From NCBI RefSeq assembly GCF_018904615.1, contig NZ_JADCNH010000001.1, positions 124,001 through 188,000 of the forward strand: a stretch of 64,000 nt of DNA. Reading direction: 5' to 3'. Origin of the DNA: Verticiella alkaliphila. GTDB lineage: Bacteria > Pseudomonadota > Gammaproteobacteria > Burkholderiales > Burkholderiaceae_B. Below are positions 25,497-34,990 of the stretch, in pieces; positions within the stretch are counted from its first letter, which is position 1; each line of letters opens with the position of its first letter. The translations under genes and the position numbers were made by a program. Under the pieces are notes generated by a model, which saw only the letters and a program-made list of their open reading frames with translations, searched no databases and was not told the DNA's origin.

Positions 25497-26041
25497 TGCC
25501 GTGTCCTCGCGAACTCTCCGTGCAGCCTTGTTGCTGCATCGGCATAGGCTGCAGCTGCATCACTCAGACTGCGAAATCGTCCGATGTAATGCCTTTCCCG
25601 GTTGGCCCTTATCTCCACTACGAACACTCCGTCGGCGCGCTGGGTAACGCCCTTGATCCCGGTTTTGCCTCGAGCTTTCCCGGTATTCATGAGGTTCTGC
25701 GCTCGGCTCGCCTCTCTCAGATTTTCAAACCTGTTATCGGTTCGGATCGTGTTGGCGTGATCGATGTCAGCGACGGGCCAGCATCCGGACTGCATTGCCC
25801 AGATAACCCGATGGGCATAGAGCTTTTGGCCAAGAATCGCACCGTACCGGTACCCAACTGGACCAACGCTCACCAGCGCCTCATTCCCGGCGAATCTGGT
25901 GTTCCAGGTTTTCGCCATTCTTGCGTTTGGAAACATGCTTAAGCACCTGGGCCTCCAGAACAGCTTTCCTGTCTCGGGTTCGTAGCGGAGAAGCTGCCGG
26001 AGTTGCTCGGGCGTCGGGAGGTTTACAATGCGCGCAGCCAT
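25493..26041 (-). CDS. HNH endonuclease with AP2 DNA-binding domain
   Basis: 182 aa with a homing-type HNH region (HRVIWAMQSG, then VADIDHANTIRTDNRFENLR) and a C-terminal AP2-like DNA-binding domain (KGVTQRADGVFVVEI, RHYIGRFRSLSDAAAAY). These are free-standing homing endonucleases common in phages. It lies between two neck genes and overlaps the tail terminator gene by 4 nt; a 113-nt gap with no gene precedes it. The ATG at 26041 has GGAG 9 nt upstream. Confidence 0.8.
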   Translation of the reverse strand: MAARIVNLPTPEQLRQLLRYEPETGKLFWRPRCLSMFPNARMAKTWNTRFAGNEALVSVGPVGYRYGAILGQKLYAHRVIWAMQSGCWPVADIDHANTIRTDNRFENLREASRAQNLMNTGKARGKTGIKGVTQRADGVFVVEIRANRERHYIGRFRSLSDAAAAYADAATRLHGEFARTRQ

Positions 26042-26154
26042 GCTGTCATTCTCCAAGTGAATGATGGTGTGGTTAGAGCCCGCATCGGATGCCAGTCCTT
26101 TGCGGGCTCGTTCATTTTAAACCCGGTGGCTGGATGAATGATCAGTTGATGGCG

Positions 26155-26598
26155 TCACTTCATTGACGCCGACTGCACCTCCTGCGCCGCCTGAGCGACG
26201 ATCTGCAGCCAGCTTTCGATAGCCCCCTCAACGAAGTAGTGTCCGCTCTGGTTGAACACTCGACCAAGAGCATCCGCGCCGACATAGCCATAATTCATAC
26301 GCCGCGCGTAGATCGCCTGGTAGCCAATCCAGATTGGCTGACTCAGATCCAGGGTTGCGGTCACAACGCCCACATTGCTGCCGGCGGTTGGGTTCTCGCT
26401 TGTCTTGGGCATGCCCTCGGTCGAGGCCAAGAGCGATCGCGCAAGGTTCCCGCTCTGAAACGGCACCCGCCCGCCCTGGGGCTTGGTCGTCGCCATCTCA
26501 TCGCCCAGCATCTCAATAGAGCGACGACGCACCGCCGTAAGCCGCTCCACGGACTCCCTCGCCCACGCGCTCACCTGATCGCCGAACGACAGGCTCAT
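26155..26598 (-). CDS. HK97 gp10-like neck/tail completion protein
   Basis: 147 aa. Contains PFQSGNLARSLLAST and WIGYQAIYARRMNYGYV, a pattern common in HK97 gp10-type and related neck proteins. It lies immediately after the MuF-like gene and overlaps its stop. The ATG at 26598 was chosen as the upstream frame overlaps that gene. Confidence 0.6.
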   Translation of the reverse strand: MSLSFGDQVSAWARESVERLTAVRRRSIEMLGDEMATTKPQGGRVPFQSGNLARSLLASTEGMPKTSENPTAGSNVGVVTATLDLSQPIWIGYQAIYARRMNYGYVGADALGRVFNQSGHYFVEGAIESWLQIVAQAAQEVQSASMK

Positions 26599-27668
26599 CG
26601 CAGCTCCCCTGAAATATCCAGGCGGTAGGTGGTGTCGCATCCGCATCTGATGATGTGCCGCGGCCCGCCGGCCGGGTCATGTGCGTGCTGCATCGCGACG
26701 CCGTCAGGGAAAACGAATGGCGTGTCCAGGCCGCGCACAGACTGCCCGCTCATCGCCAGGTGATCCGGGCGATGCTCCTTGGCCGCGCCGCGCCGGTGCT
26801 GCCACGTCTTGATGACCGCAGTCCGGTCCAAGCCCTGCGACTCAGCCAGCTGGTGCCACTCGTCGTCTCGAGCGGACATCACAGCGTTCCCCGTCTCGGT
26901 CTCAGCGATGGTGTCAGCCCGATCCTTCAGAAGTGCGTTGCTGTACTGGCGCTCGCTGATCGCGCGCTCGTCGGCCGGCACCTCAGTGCCAGCTTTGTGC
27001 GCCCGCAGGATGCGCTGCGCCGTGGCGGCGTTGACCCGGTAGCGCATCGAGACGCGCCCGTCCTGGCCTTCGATCACCAGCCCGCGCACACCCTCTGCGC
27101 TGCGCATGCCCTCGGTCACGGCCTGCAGGCGCGCCGCCCGGGGGCCATCCAGGCCCAGCACGCCGCCTGTGCGGGCAGTGCCACGGCCCGACGTGCGGCC
27201 GGCCAGGTCGACAGCGATGTTGCGTGGCCCCTGCCCCCGGGCGTAGCCGTTGGCGATCACAGTGCGGGCGACTTCGATCTGCTCTTGCGTGAAGCCGACG
27301 ACGCGCTCGGCCACGTTCTCGCGGATCCATCGCTCGGCGCGCGGGTTGGTCATCCGGAACCGCATGCCAATGTCGCCGGCACCGGTGGCTACGATCAACG
27401 CAGCAGTGGATGCGCCCGCTTTTGCGTACACCTCGGTCATGATCGACGAGTATTCAGCCCAAGCAGCAGCGTCGATATTGAGCGCGGCAACCGCACCCTC
27501 AAAGTCCCCTTGCTCAAGCGCCGTCAGCAGCGCGCGCCAATCCACGTTGGCCTGCAAGTCAGTCACCGATGCCATGAATGCGCGGTGGACGTTCGGCTCG
27601 AACTCGGCGATGAGCTGCGCGAACAGTCGCGCCTGCGACATCGTCGGGCGATTGGGACGGGTCGCCAT
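26595..27668 (-). CDS. MuF-like minor head protein (phage head morphogenesis)
   Basis: 357 aa. The C-terminal half has the MuF/SPP1 gp7 signature: TIAETETGNAVMSARDDEW, KTWQHRRGAAKEHRPDHLAM and a final Cys-rich HIIRCGCDTTY. These proteins are few per capsid and are ejected or join the portal. Usually this gene directly follows the portal gene; here it is among the neck genes. Confidence 0.75.
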   Translation of the reverse strand: MATRPNRPTMSQARLFAQLIAEFEPNVHRAFMASVTDLQANVDWRALLTALEQGDFEGAVAALNIDAAAWAEYSSIMTEVYAKAGASTAALIVATGAGDIGMRFRMTNPRAERWIRENVAERVVGFTQEQIEVARTVIANGYARGQGPRNIAVDLAGRTSGRGTARTGGVLGLDGPRAARLQAVTEGMRSAEGVRGLVIEGQDGRVSMRYRVNAATAQRILRAHKAGTEVPADERAISERQYSNALLKDRADTIAETETGNAVMSARDDEWHQLAESQGLDRTAVIKTWQHRRGAAKEHRPDHLAMSGQSVRGLDTPFVFPDGVAMQHAHDPAGGPRHIIRCGCDTTYRLDISGELR

Positions 27669-27863
27669 TTATTCCGGCCGCATCTCGGCGGTAATGTCCA
27701 GCTCCACCAGGTCGAACGTCAGCCGGGCACGCACAGGATTGTCATCACCACCGACGAGCGGTTCGATCTCGATCTTCGTAATGCCGCGGATCTCGTTTCC
27801 GTCGCCATCGAACACCCGGGTGCCGTAAGTCGTCCCGTCACACACGATCCGGATTTGTTGCAT
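27669..27863 (-). CDS. Small neck-region protein
   Basis: 64-aa, beta-rich (IRIVCDGTTYGTRVFDGDG), resembling small tail/neck proteins of siphoviruses. It abuts the MuF-like gene. No family assigned. Confidence 0.55.
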   Translation of the reverse strand: MQQIRIVCDGTTYGTRVFDGDGNEIRGITKIEIEPLVGGDDNPVRARLTFDLVELDITAEMRPE

Positions 27864-27864
27864 G

Positions 27865-28251
27865 TCAGCCCCTGATGATGAACCGCACCGCCGCCGGCGT
27901 GCCCGCTGCGGGAATCTTCGTGAAGCCGATGATCGTCACCGGGACGCCATCGACCGTGAGTACGTCGCCGGGCGCGTATTCGATGCTCGGCACCTCGCAC
28001 GTGGCCATGCGGTCGGACGCGACGATCACCGTGCCGCCAACCTCCGTGCCAACGAGCTCCTTGCTCACGCCGCGAACCGCGCCGCGAACCGGGACCGTTT
28101 GCCGCGTCGGCGTGACCGGATCCCAGGGATTGGCGCCGGGCGTTCCGGCCGTCTCGTGCGTGAGCGTGATCGAGCCTTGCCCCAATCCGCCTTGGCTGTC
28201 GGGCTTGAGCAGGTCGCGGGCCATGGCCTGCATCTGGTCGTAGAAGGCCAT
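27865..28251 (-). CDS. Head-tail joining / neck protein
   Basis: 128-aa beta-rich protein (VPVRGAVRGVSKELV, YAPGDVLTVDGVPVTIIGF), typical of head-completion proteins related to lambda FII or HK97-type. The ATG at 28251 overlaps the stop of the upstream gene. Confidence 0.55.
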   Translation of the reverse strand: MAFYDQMQAMARDLLKPDSQGGLGQGSITLTHETAGTPGANPWDPVTPTRQTVPVRGAVRGVSKELVGTEVGGTVIVASDRMATCEVPSIEYAPGDVLTVDGVPVTIIGFTKIPAAGTPAAVRFIIRG

Positions 28252-28745
28252 CAGATCACCAGAAAGCGAGGGTTGGTGCGCACGCCAGAGCAGAGCCACG
28301 GCAGCACCATGCCGTTGATGATCGCGTCAGAGGCTATGCCGGGAGCAGCAGCGCCACCGCCGGTGTCGCCCGGCGCGAAGAACTCCCGGCTGATCGTGTC
28401 GACCTGCTCGCGGCGCGTGATGCGGTTGGGGTCAGCCGAGCCAGTAGCCCAGCCCGGCGTGAGCGCCTCCAGGTAGGCGGCCCGGTAGCTGGCGCTGATC
28501 CAGGCGGGCGGGATGAGGTCGGACGGCACGGGTTGACCATTCAGGCGCAGGCCAGCGCGCGGCCAGGCCAGATCCTGCATGAAGCCACCAGCGCGACGGC
28601 TGCACGCCGACAGCTTGGGCTCGTAGGCAGCGTCCACGTAGACGCTGCCGATCGTGCGCAGCGAAGCAGCATTCGCCCCGTCCGGCAACTCGAGCCCCTG
28701 CCCGGCCAGCCACGCCGCAAATCCCTCGTCCGAGCCGTATGCCAT
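28251..28745 (-). CDS. Head-tail connector (DnaT-like family)
   Basis: 164 aa of the family often called DnaT-like ssDNA-binding in databases, which is in fact found among head connector genes: SVYVDAAYEPKLSACSRRAG, WISASYRAAYLEALTPGW. It lies right after the major capsid block. Likely an adaptor protein on the portal. Confidence 0.6.
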   Translation of the reverse strand: MAYGSDEGFAAWLAGQGLELPDGANAASLRTIGSVYVDAAYEPKLSACSRRAGGFMQDLAWPRAGLRLNGQPVPSDLIPPAWISASYRAAYLEALTPGWATGSADPNRITRREQVDTISREFFAPGDTGGGAAAPGIASDAIINGMVLPWLCSGVRTNPRFLVI

Positions 28746-28747
28746 GG

Positions 28748-29128
28748 TCAAGCCTTCATCAGCTCTTCGATCTTGGTGCGCAGCGTGCCGGCCTTCCAGC
28801 GCTTGTCGGCGTCCTCGCCGGCCAGCTCGCGGTACTCGGCACGCAGGGCGTCGATGTCGACGTCGACATCATCATCGGCGGGCACGGCCGGGGTGACGGG
28901 TGCGGGCGCGGCAGGGGTGTCGACAGGTGTCGAGCCCTGTGCAGGCTCGGGCTGCTTGTTCGCCGTGACCTCGATGCCGTCGCCCTTGAGCGCGGCCAGG
29001 CGAGCATCCGGCATCGGCCCGCGCATCGTCAGTGTGGCAGTCTCGCCCGGCTTGACGATCTGCAGGCCGCCGCCCTTTACAGGGAAGGCCCGGCCCAGCT
29101 TCGTCGTGTTCTTGATGGTGTATTCCAC
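28748..29128 (-). CDS. Capsid-associated protein with C-terminal HeH/LEM-like motif
   Basis: 126 aa. A beta-rich N-terminus (IVKPGETATLTMRGP), a Pro/Ala linker, then a helix-extended loop-helix segment (WKAGTLRTKIEELMKA), as found in phage head-tail proteins. The GTG at 29128 is preferred because AGGAG lies 5 nt upstream; a GTG at 29134 is the alternative. Confidence 0.5.
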   Translation of the reverse strand: MEYTIKNTTKLGRAFPVKGGGLQIVKPGETATLTMRGPMPDARLAALKGDGIEVTANKQPEPAQGSTPVDTPAAPAPVTPAVPADDDVDVDIDALRAEYRELAGEDADKRWKAGTLRTKIEELMKA

Positions 29129-29176
29129 GTTCACTCCTCACGAGGATCGGGCGGCACCGAAGCGCCGCCCTATCCA

Positions 29177-30196
29177 TCAGGTCGCGGTTGCCGTGCGCAG
29201 CAGGTCCGGGCGCTGGCACAGGTACAGCGGGTAGCTGTAGAGCTCGCCGCGCGTCCAGGCCTGGCGGTCACGGTCCACGATGTTGATCGCGTAGGTGTCC
29301 AGCCCCGGCGTGTTCACGTACGGCATGAACTCGGCCGGCGCCATCGCATGCACGAACACGTCCTGCGCGCCCACCGGGAAGAAACGGGCTTCGTCTGCCG
29401 CCACAGCGATGGTGGTGCCGTCGTCCGTGCCGCGGTAGTTGTGGAACGTGATGCCAGCGAAGGTGAAGTCGCCGAAAGGGTTGCCGTTGTTGCGCAGATC
29501 GGCGGCGGCCTGCCAGTTCAGGTATGTGCGCTCGACCATGGGGTGCGACACGAGCTTGTCGTAGAACTCATCACCCACGATCGCGTGCACCGTCGAGCCG
29601 GTCGTCATCGCCCCGCGCGAGCCGGTGACCATGCTGCGCACGAGCGCGGCTGCAGCGCCACGGATGTTGAACGTCGGGCTCGACAGGTTCCAGACCACGG
29701 GTGCCGGGCGGGTCAGCCCGAACTCGGTGTAGAAGTCGTAGATCACCGTCGTGCCGTCGGCGTCCAGCAGCGTGCCCATGAGCGCGCCCATGCGGTGGTG
29801 CTCGTGGGTCAGCTCCATGTCCTGGCGCACACGCGCCATGCGGCGCAGGTACTCGGCCTGCACCTGGACCGTCTCGCTCTCCGAGCCGAAAGCACGGATG
29901 CCCTGCAGCTCCTCGGCGTACATGGTGAAGCCCTCGGCCAGACGCACGGTCTTGAGCGGCACAGCCGAGCGGTTGTCCGGAGACAGTTCCTTGGGCGGGG
30001 CGCCGATCGCAGACGTCGGGATGAGCTGCAGGCCGCCATCGCGCACGTCGACGAAGATCGTGCGGCTGCGCACCGGCTCCGGTCGGAACAGGTTCAGCGC
30101 ACCGAGAAAGCCGGGCGCGTAGTCCACGCGGTTGATCTGGCCGGTCAGCGAGGTCGTGTTGAACGCGCTGCCGTTGAAAATATCCATCGTTGCCAT
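29177..30196 (-). CDS. Major capsid protein (lambda gpE-like)
   Basis: 339-aa coat protein with HK97 fold expected. It carries family features of the phage major capsid protein E: LTGQINRVDYAPGFLGALNL near the start, and TYAINIVDRDRQAW near the end. A good GGAG lies upstream. Decoration protein and DUF2213 gene precede it, as in lambda-like heads. Confidence 0.85.
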   Translation of the reverse strand: MATMDIFNGSAFNTTSLTGQINRVDYAPGFLGALNLFRPEPVRSRTIFVDVRDGGLQLIPTSAIGAPPKELSPDNRSAVPLKTVRLAEGFTMYAEELQGIRAFGSESETVQVQAEYLRRMARVRQDMELTHEHHRMGALMGTLLDADGTTVIYDFYTEFGLTRPAPVVWNLSSPTFNIRGAAAALVRSMVTGSRGAMTTGSTVHAIVGDEFYDKLVSHPMVERTYLNWQAAADLRNNGNPFGDFTFAGITFHNYRGTDDGTTIAVAADEARFFPVGAQDVFVHAMAPAEFMPYVNTPGLDTYAINIVDRDRQAWTRGELYSYPLYLCQRPDLLRTATAT

Positions 30197-30206
30197 GGTT
30201 TCTCCT

Positions 30207-30575
30207 TCAGGCAGTGGCGTTCGCCGGAACCGAGGGTTCGCGGACGATGATGCCGACCGCCGCCAGCGCCGTGTGAGCGGCAGCCACAGCGGCTTGGGTC
30301 GGGGCGACGTCGGGGCTGGCGCCGTAGATCAGCGCGGCGCCCACGACTTCGGCGTTGCGGGCGATCACGGTGCGCTTGGCAGTCTCGCCGTCGGCGATGT
30401 TCTCCCAGAGGATGCACACCGGCAGCTCGAGACCGCTGGTCGTGGTCTGGTCTTCGAGCACCTGGCCGGCATAGGCCGGGCCGGTGATCTCGATCTGCTC
30501 GCGGGACAGGTGGCCCGGGGGCGTTTCGGAGACCATGAAGTGGGCCGTGTCGCGGCCTTGGTACAGAATCGGCAT
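30207..30575 (-). CDS. Head decoration protein (gpD-like)
   Basis: 122 aa. It holds LSREQIEITGPAYAGQVLED and WENIADGETAKRTVIARNAE, typical of lambda gpD-type head stabilisers. It lies 11 nt before the major capsid start. The trimer binds the capsid surface after expansion. Confidence 0.75.
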   Translation of the reverse strand: MPILYQGRDTAHFMVSETPPGHLSREQIEITGPAYAGQVLEDQTTTSGLELPVCILWENIADGETAKRTVIARNAEVVGAALIYGASPDVAPTQAAVAAAHTALAAVGIIVREPSVPANATA

Positions 30576-30577
30576 GA

Positions 30578-31693
30578 TCAGCCCTCCTTCTTCATCTTGA
30601 CGCCGGACGAGGCCACAGCATCGGCCCAGGCATCGTTGGTGGTGACGCGCGCGCCGTCAGCGATGACGCCAGCCACAGGGTTGACCGGCTTGGCGTCGCG
30701 CGTGAGCGCTTTGAACATGCCGGCGATCTCGGCATCGGACGCGTCCTTGACGGCCTCGTCGCCCATGCGCGCGGCCACGGCGGCCTTGCGCAACTCGGCG
30801 TCCGTCTTGCCCTTGGGATCGATCGCGGCGTCGAGCGCCTTGACCTTGCCCAGCAGATCAGCGCGGGAGGCGACCAGCGCATCCACATCGATCTTGGCGG
30901 CGTCCTCGGCTTTCTTGAGGTCGGCCTTGAGCTTGCCGATTTCCTCGTCCTTCTCCTCTTCCACCTTCTTCTTGGCGGCGTCGGCGTCGGCGAGGGCCTG
31001 GTTCATGGTGGCCTTGTACTGCTCGATGGCAGCCACGTCGGTCACGGCAACCTGGACGGCCTTGTCGCCCAGGACAACCGTCTTCAGCGAGTCGGTCATG
31101 CGACCTTCCTCCACGGTTTTGGGCGATGCGCCCGGTTGAAAATCTTGGATGGGCGATGCGCCCCAGGCGTCGCCGATGCGGGCCTTGGCGCCTGCTCGCC
31201 CTTTCTGGACGATGGCCACGTGGTTTGCGACGATGTTCTTCTGGCGGGCCTGATACGGCGTGCCGTCAGGGGCGACGCCGTCCTGCCACTCGATCTCTGC
31301 CGAGTAGCCGACGGACAGCTCGCGCTTTCCGTCTTTCACGGCCTTCACGGCGCTGGCGTCGGTGATCTTCAGCCCGATCTTCAGGTACTCGCCGTCGCGC
31401 AAGACGTCGTCGCCGGTAGTCCCCACGGCAAGGTCTTTCCAGTTTGTCGCGTCGACATCCACGCCCGGGTGATCGTTGGTGATCGGCAGACGGGAGAACG
31501 TATCGAGGGAACGCTTGGAGAAGACGTCAGCCTCGTCGCGATAGACGTTCACCACGTCGAGATCCGGACGGCCGAGCTCGCGCCCTAGGTATTGCTGTAC
31601 GCCGGTGCGCGCGGTGCGTGCGTTCGCCTGCAGGTAGCCAGCGGCGTCAACCGCTGCGTCGCCAATCTGCACGGCGTCTGTGATCTTGGTCAT
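30578..31693 (-). CDS. DUF2213 prohead protease/scaffold
   Basis: 371 aa. The N-terminal half is DUF2213 (GRPDLDVVNVYRDEADVFSK, ITNDHPGVDVDATNWKD, SVGYSAEIEWQDG), a family linked to prohead proteases; the C-terminal half is a coiled-coil (KKKVEEEKDEEIGKLKADL) that would act as scaffold. It overlaps the portal gene by 4 nt. Confidence 0.75.
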   Translation of the reverse strand: MTKITDAVQIGDAAVDAAGYLQANARTARTGVQQYLGRELGRPDLDVVNVYRDEADVFSKRSLDTFSRLPITNDHPGVDVDATNWKDLAVGTTGDDVLRDGEYLKIGLKITDASAVKAVKDGKRELSVGYSAEIEWQDGVAPDGTPYQARQKNIVANHVAIVQKGRAGAKARIGDAWGASPIQDFQPGASPKTVEEGRMTDSLKTVVLGDKAVQVAVTDVAAIEQYKATMNQALADADAAKKKVEEEKDEEIGKLKADLKKAEDAAKIDVDALVASRADLLGKVKALDAAIDPKGKTDAELRKAAVAARMGDEAVKDASDAEIAGMFKALTRDAKPVNPVAGVIADGARVTTNDAWADAVASSGVKMKKEG

Positions 31694-33009
31694 TCAATCT
31701 CTCCACCGCCCGCGGGCAGGCTCTGCTCGGCGAGCGTTCCGTGGTCCTTGATGGCTTGCTCGAGGCCTGGCAGAACGCCCTGCTCGGTCAGCTCGTTGAC
31801 GAGGGCGTCCGACAGGGCGTCGACAGGGATGATGTCGCCGGCGTTCGCGCCAGCGATGCTCCTCGCGGCGTTGGCCGTCTTGACGAAAATGTCGGCCCGC
31901 TCGCTCTCGGTGAGCTGTCGCAGCGGCTTCCACTCGTAGAAGATCTCTTCCGGCCGATTGCCCAGCGCCTGCCACAGAATGCAGTCGTCCAGCAGCGACA
32001 TGGCCGGTGCGATCTCGGTGGACTGCATGTGTCCGATGCGGTCGAAATACACGCGCTCGTCACCGTCGCCGGATCCTGAAAGGCCCACGGCGGCGCGGCC
32101 ATACAGGCGCGTTACCGGGATCCGCGATGCGCCTGAGACGGCGTCCATGAACTTGCTGACGACCTCGGGCAGCCCGGCGAACGATGCCGACTTCTGCGAG
32201 TAGGCGTCCTTCGCGTCCATCGCCAAGGCGCCGTTGATCGATTTCATCGACGCCTGCACGCCCGCGCGGCGGATCCACAGCGAGTCCTCGCCGTCCTCCA
32301 TGCCCTGCGCGAAGCCGTCGAACTGGAAAACATCAACCTTGGCCTCGAAAACGAGGCTGGCCATGTTGGCCATCGTCGCGTCCACCTGCTTGATGGCGTC
32401 GAACGTGGACTGAAGCACGCTATCAGCCCAGCCCTGTCCCAGCGAGGACACGGCAGCCGCGTCCTCGGGGATTGGCGAGCCCTGGAAGATCACGAAGCGG
32501 CTGGCGTGGACGAAGACCTGACGGGCACCAGAGGCAACGAGGTATCGCTCGGGCCGACCGTAGTACGGGCTGTTGATATCGCGCACGATGTCGTCGGCAG
32601 CCAGGCTGTTAGGCGTCAGTACGATGAGCGACTTGATCTCGACGCCAGCGCCCGGCACCAGCGGCAGGTCCTGGTCGGCCTCGTCGGTGTTCAGGTACAG
32701 CGCCGCGCCACCGTACAGACGCGCGGCAATCAGCGCCTGCTGAACCTTTCGGCTCAGACCAAGGCGCTTCTCGACGGCCTCGATCGCGGTGATCTGGTCG
32801 GACTCAGCGCGCCACGAGCGCCACTTGCGGGTGGCGTCCTCGGCGGGATAGTCCACGATCGCGCGGGCGAGCCAGGAATTGCGGTAGGCCGTCAGCAGCT
32901 CTTGCGTGTCCATGTGCCGATGCACGTAGACCGTGTGCGCCGCCTTGTCGCGATCCGTGCCCAGGTTGGCCACGTAGTTCTGCAGCCCGTCGCTGAACTG
33001 GTGAGCCAT
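31690..33009 (-). CDS. Portal protein (DUF1073 family)
   Basis: 439 aa. DUF1073-type portal (starts MAHQFSDGLQNYVANLGTDR; contains WLARAIVDYPAEDATRKWRS and RLYGRAAVGLSGSGDGD). Forms the dodecameric DNA entry vertex. Some databases label this family 'anti-CBASS Acb1 family' because of a shared domain name; here the position between terminase and head genes supports the portal role. Confidence 0.85.
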   Translation of the reverse strand: MAHQFSDGLQNYVANLGTDRDKAAHTVYVHRHMDTQELLTAYRNSWLARAIVDYPAEDATRKWRSWRAESDQITAIEAVEKRLGLSRKVQQALIAARLYGGAALYLNTDEADQDLPLVPGAGVEIKSLIVLTPNSLAADDIVRDINSPYYGRPERYLVASGARQVFVHASRFVIFQGSPIPEDAAAVSSLGQGWADSVLQSTFDAIKQVDATMANMASLVFEAKVDVFQFDGFAQGMEDGEDSLWIRRAGVQASMKSINGALAMDAKDAYSQKSASFAGLPEVVSKFMDAVSGASRIPVTRLYGRAAVGLSGSGDGDERVYFDRIGHMQSTEIAPAMSLLDDCILWQALGNRPEEIFYEWKPLRQLTESERADIFVKTANAARSIAGANAGDIIPVDALSDALVNELTEQGVLPGLEQAIKDHGTLAEQSLPAGGGEIE

Positions 33010-34355
33010 TACAGGAACCTCTTCATGTCTACCGACGAGCGGTCAATCAGATGCGGGCATGCGCCCATGATGAAAGCGTCGGCCAGGTTGGGAGATGAGA
33101 CGCCGCGCTTGGCGAGTGCTTCCTTTGGCTCCACGATGTCCAGGCCTCGCTTGCTGTACCTCTTGCGCGGCGTGGAGAGCTCGACCTTCAGCTGCTCCAG
33201 CTTGGCGATATCGCTGCTGATGCTGATGAGATCGCTGGCGCCGAACTGCTCGCCCTTCGTGACCGCGTTGAACGTGTTGCGCAGCCGGTCGGCCACGTCC
33301 TGCCAGGCCTGCGCCTTCAGGTTCTCGAACTTGTCCTTGTTGCGGATCTTCGGGGCGTACTCGCGGTCCGGATTCATCACCGCACCCGCGGCGTTGAACT
33401 TGTAGTAGCCGCGTCGGATCTTCATGTCGGCCAGCGTCGACCCCACGTGCGCCCCCACGCCAATCGAGTCGTAGATCAGGATTCCACCCTCGACCCGGGA
33501 CCAGGCGCGCTTCGTTGACTGGTTGAGCTCGTCCTCGGGGGCCGCCCACTCATCCACCGCCACGCAGACCGCGCCGTCGAAGTCCACGCAGGCGTTCTTG
33601 TCGGCCCCGGAGTCGGCTACGTCGTATCCCACCGCGCGCGCGCCCGACATGTCGATGCCCAGCTTCTTGTGAGCATCGATTGCGGCCTCGATCCAAGCGA
33701 ACTTGATGACCGCGGCGTCGTCGCTCGTGCGGGGCTGGCCGAGGTAGATGTGCCGATATCCTTCCGGGTCGGCATCCTTCAGCCGTTCAGCCTTCCTCCT
33801 CGCCGTATCCGACAGGAACGGGTTGTCGAGGTAGTTGATGTGCCGAATGACGCAGTCGTCGCCCAACAGCGTCGGCAGCTTGGCCTGCACAAAGTCGGTG
33901 ATCAGGTCCGGGTTCCAGAGGATCCAGACCTCAGACCCCTCCTTGCGGATGGTCGGGTCAATGATCGACCACTGCAGCTCGGTCAGGCCTTCACCCTCCT
34001 CGATCCAGCAGACGTCAACGCCTTCCGTACCCTTGATTTCCTCGATGTTCCGAGCCAGGCCGTAGAACAGGAACTCCGAACCCGTCACCTTGTGGCGGAT
34101 GGTGGACACGCCGATATCGAACTCGTCGCGCCAGCCTGCGGACTCGATCTTCTCCTTGACGACCGTGTAGACCGAGTCCGCGATCCGGTTCTGGAACTGG
34201 CGCAGGCAGAGGAACTTGACCGAGTAGTTACGCGCCAGAAAGGCCGCCATGCCGCCTGCGTCCTGGGTCTTCGACGAGAAGCGCCCGCCCTTCAGCAGCT
34301 TGTACGGTTTGCGAGTACGCCAGAACTCACGAAGGTTCGGATTGAGCTGGTACAT
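33009..34355 (-). CDS. terL: Terminase large subunit
   Basis: 448-aa DNA packaging motor. Seen: a Walker A-like KLLKGGRFSSKT (residues 20-31), Walker B region VDVCWIEEGEGL and the coupling NPDLITDF, then a C-terminal nuclease (AVGYDVADSGADKNACVDFD with catalytic Asp). The ATG at 34355 places the ATPase at the N-terminus; the frame is open 27 codons upstream. It overlaps the small subunit gene by 29 nt. Confidence 0.9.
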   Translation of the reverse strand: MYQLNPNLREFWRTRKPYKLLKGGRFSSKTQDAGGMAAFLARNYSVKFLCLRQFQNRIADSVYTVVKEKIESAGWRDEFDIGVSTIRHKVTGSEFLFYGLARNIEEIKGTEGVDVCWIEEGEGLTELQWSIIDPTIRKEGSEVWILWNPDLITDFVQAKLPTLLGDDCVIRHINYLDNPFLSDTARRKAERLKDADPEGYRHIYLGQPRTSDDAAVIKFAWIEAAIDAHKKLGIDMSGARAVGYDVADSGADKNACVDFDGAVCVAVDEWAAPEDELNQSTKRAWSRVEGGILIYDSIGVGAHVGSTLADMKIRRGYYKFNAAGAVMNPDREYAPKIRNKDKFENLKAQAWQDVADRLRNTFNAVTKGEQFGASDLISISSDIAKLEQLKVELSTPRKRYSKRGLDIVEPKEALAKRGVSSPNLADAFIMGACPHLIDRSSVDMKRFL

Positions 34356-34959
34356 CGGCGGCGTAGAAGTCGTCCAGTGTTCGGCCGCGCATGCTGCCGT
34401 CAGGGCTGGTGATCTCGAGCTTGGCGGCCTCGGCAATACCGTATGCCTCGCGCTCCATCGTCACGAGCACCTTCATGGCTTCGGCCAGCTTCTTCGCGCT
34501 GTCGATGCGGCCTGATGTCGAAGTCACGCGCTGGAATGCCTTGGCTAGTCCGTCTGGCTCCCCATCGCCGGACAGCGCAGCTTCCAGCTGCTCCAGCAGG
34601 TCGATGTTGTCTGTCTGGATCTCAAGCTCGTCCAGCAGCTTCATAGCCAGGCCACGGGCCCGCGCGATGTCCTTGCGATGCGATACGCGCACATCAGCGA
34701 TGACCTGGGCATTGGCGTCGACAACTTCACGTTCATTGCGTACCGGGGTGCGTACCTCTGCCTTGCGTACCAGATCATCAGCCTTAGCTTTGATCTTCGG
34801 CTGCAGATCACGCGACCACTCGTCGCGCTTGGCGCGTTTGCGGATCGCCCCTTCAGTGATGCCCTGCGATGCCGCGATCTCCCGGATCGACAAGACACCG
34901 GCGCGGTAATCCGCTTCGATTCGTTCCCAATCCGGCGCGGCCTTGCCGGTCTGCGCCAT
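34327..34959 (-). CDS. terS: Terminase small subunit
   Basis: 210 aa with an N-terminal helix-turn-helix (GVLSIREIAASQGITEGAIR) and central coiled-coil, as in DNA-recognising small terminases. It is the first late gene and starts 31 nt from the divergent gene at 34991. Confidence 0.8.
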   Translation of the reverse strand: MAQTGKAAPDWERIEADYRAGVLSIREIAASQGITEGAIRKRAKRDEWSRDLQPKIKAKADDLVRKAEVRTPVRNEREVVDANAQVIADVRVSHRKDIARARGLAMKLLDELEIQTDNIDLLEQLEAALSGDGEPDGLAKAFQRVTSTSGRIDSAKKLAEAMKVLVTMEREAYGIAEAAKLEITSPDGSMRGRTLDDFYAADVPAQSEPS

Positions 34960-34990
34960 AATCCATCCTCAATCTGGAGAAGAGCCGACC

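Noticed and set aside
30132-31139. Plus-strand ORF opposite the DUF2213 and decoration genes
   Set aside because: Shadow of recognised head genes with low-complexity Ser/Ala/Arg composition.
31690-33009. Anti-CBASS nuclease (Acb1) reading of the DUF1073 gene
   Set aside because: Position and length fit a portal; the name is a database carry-over for the family.
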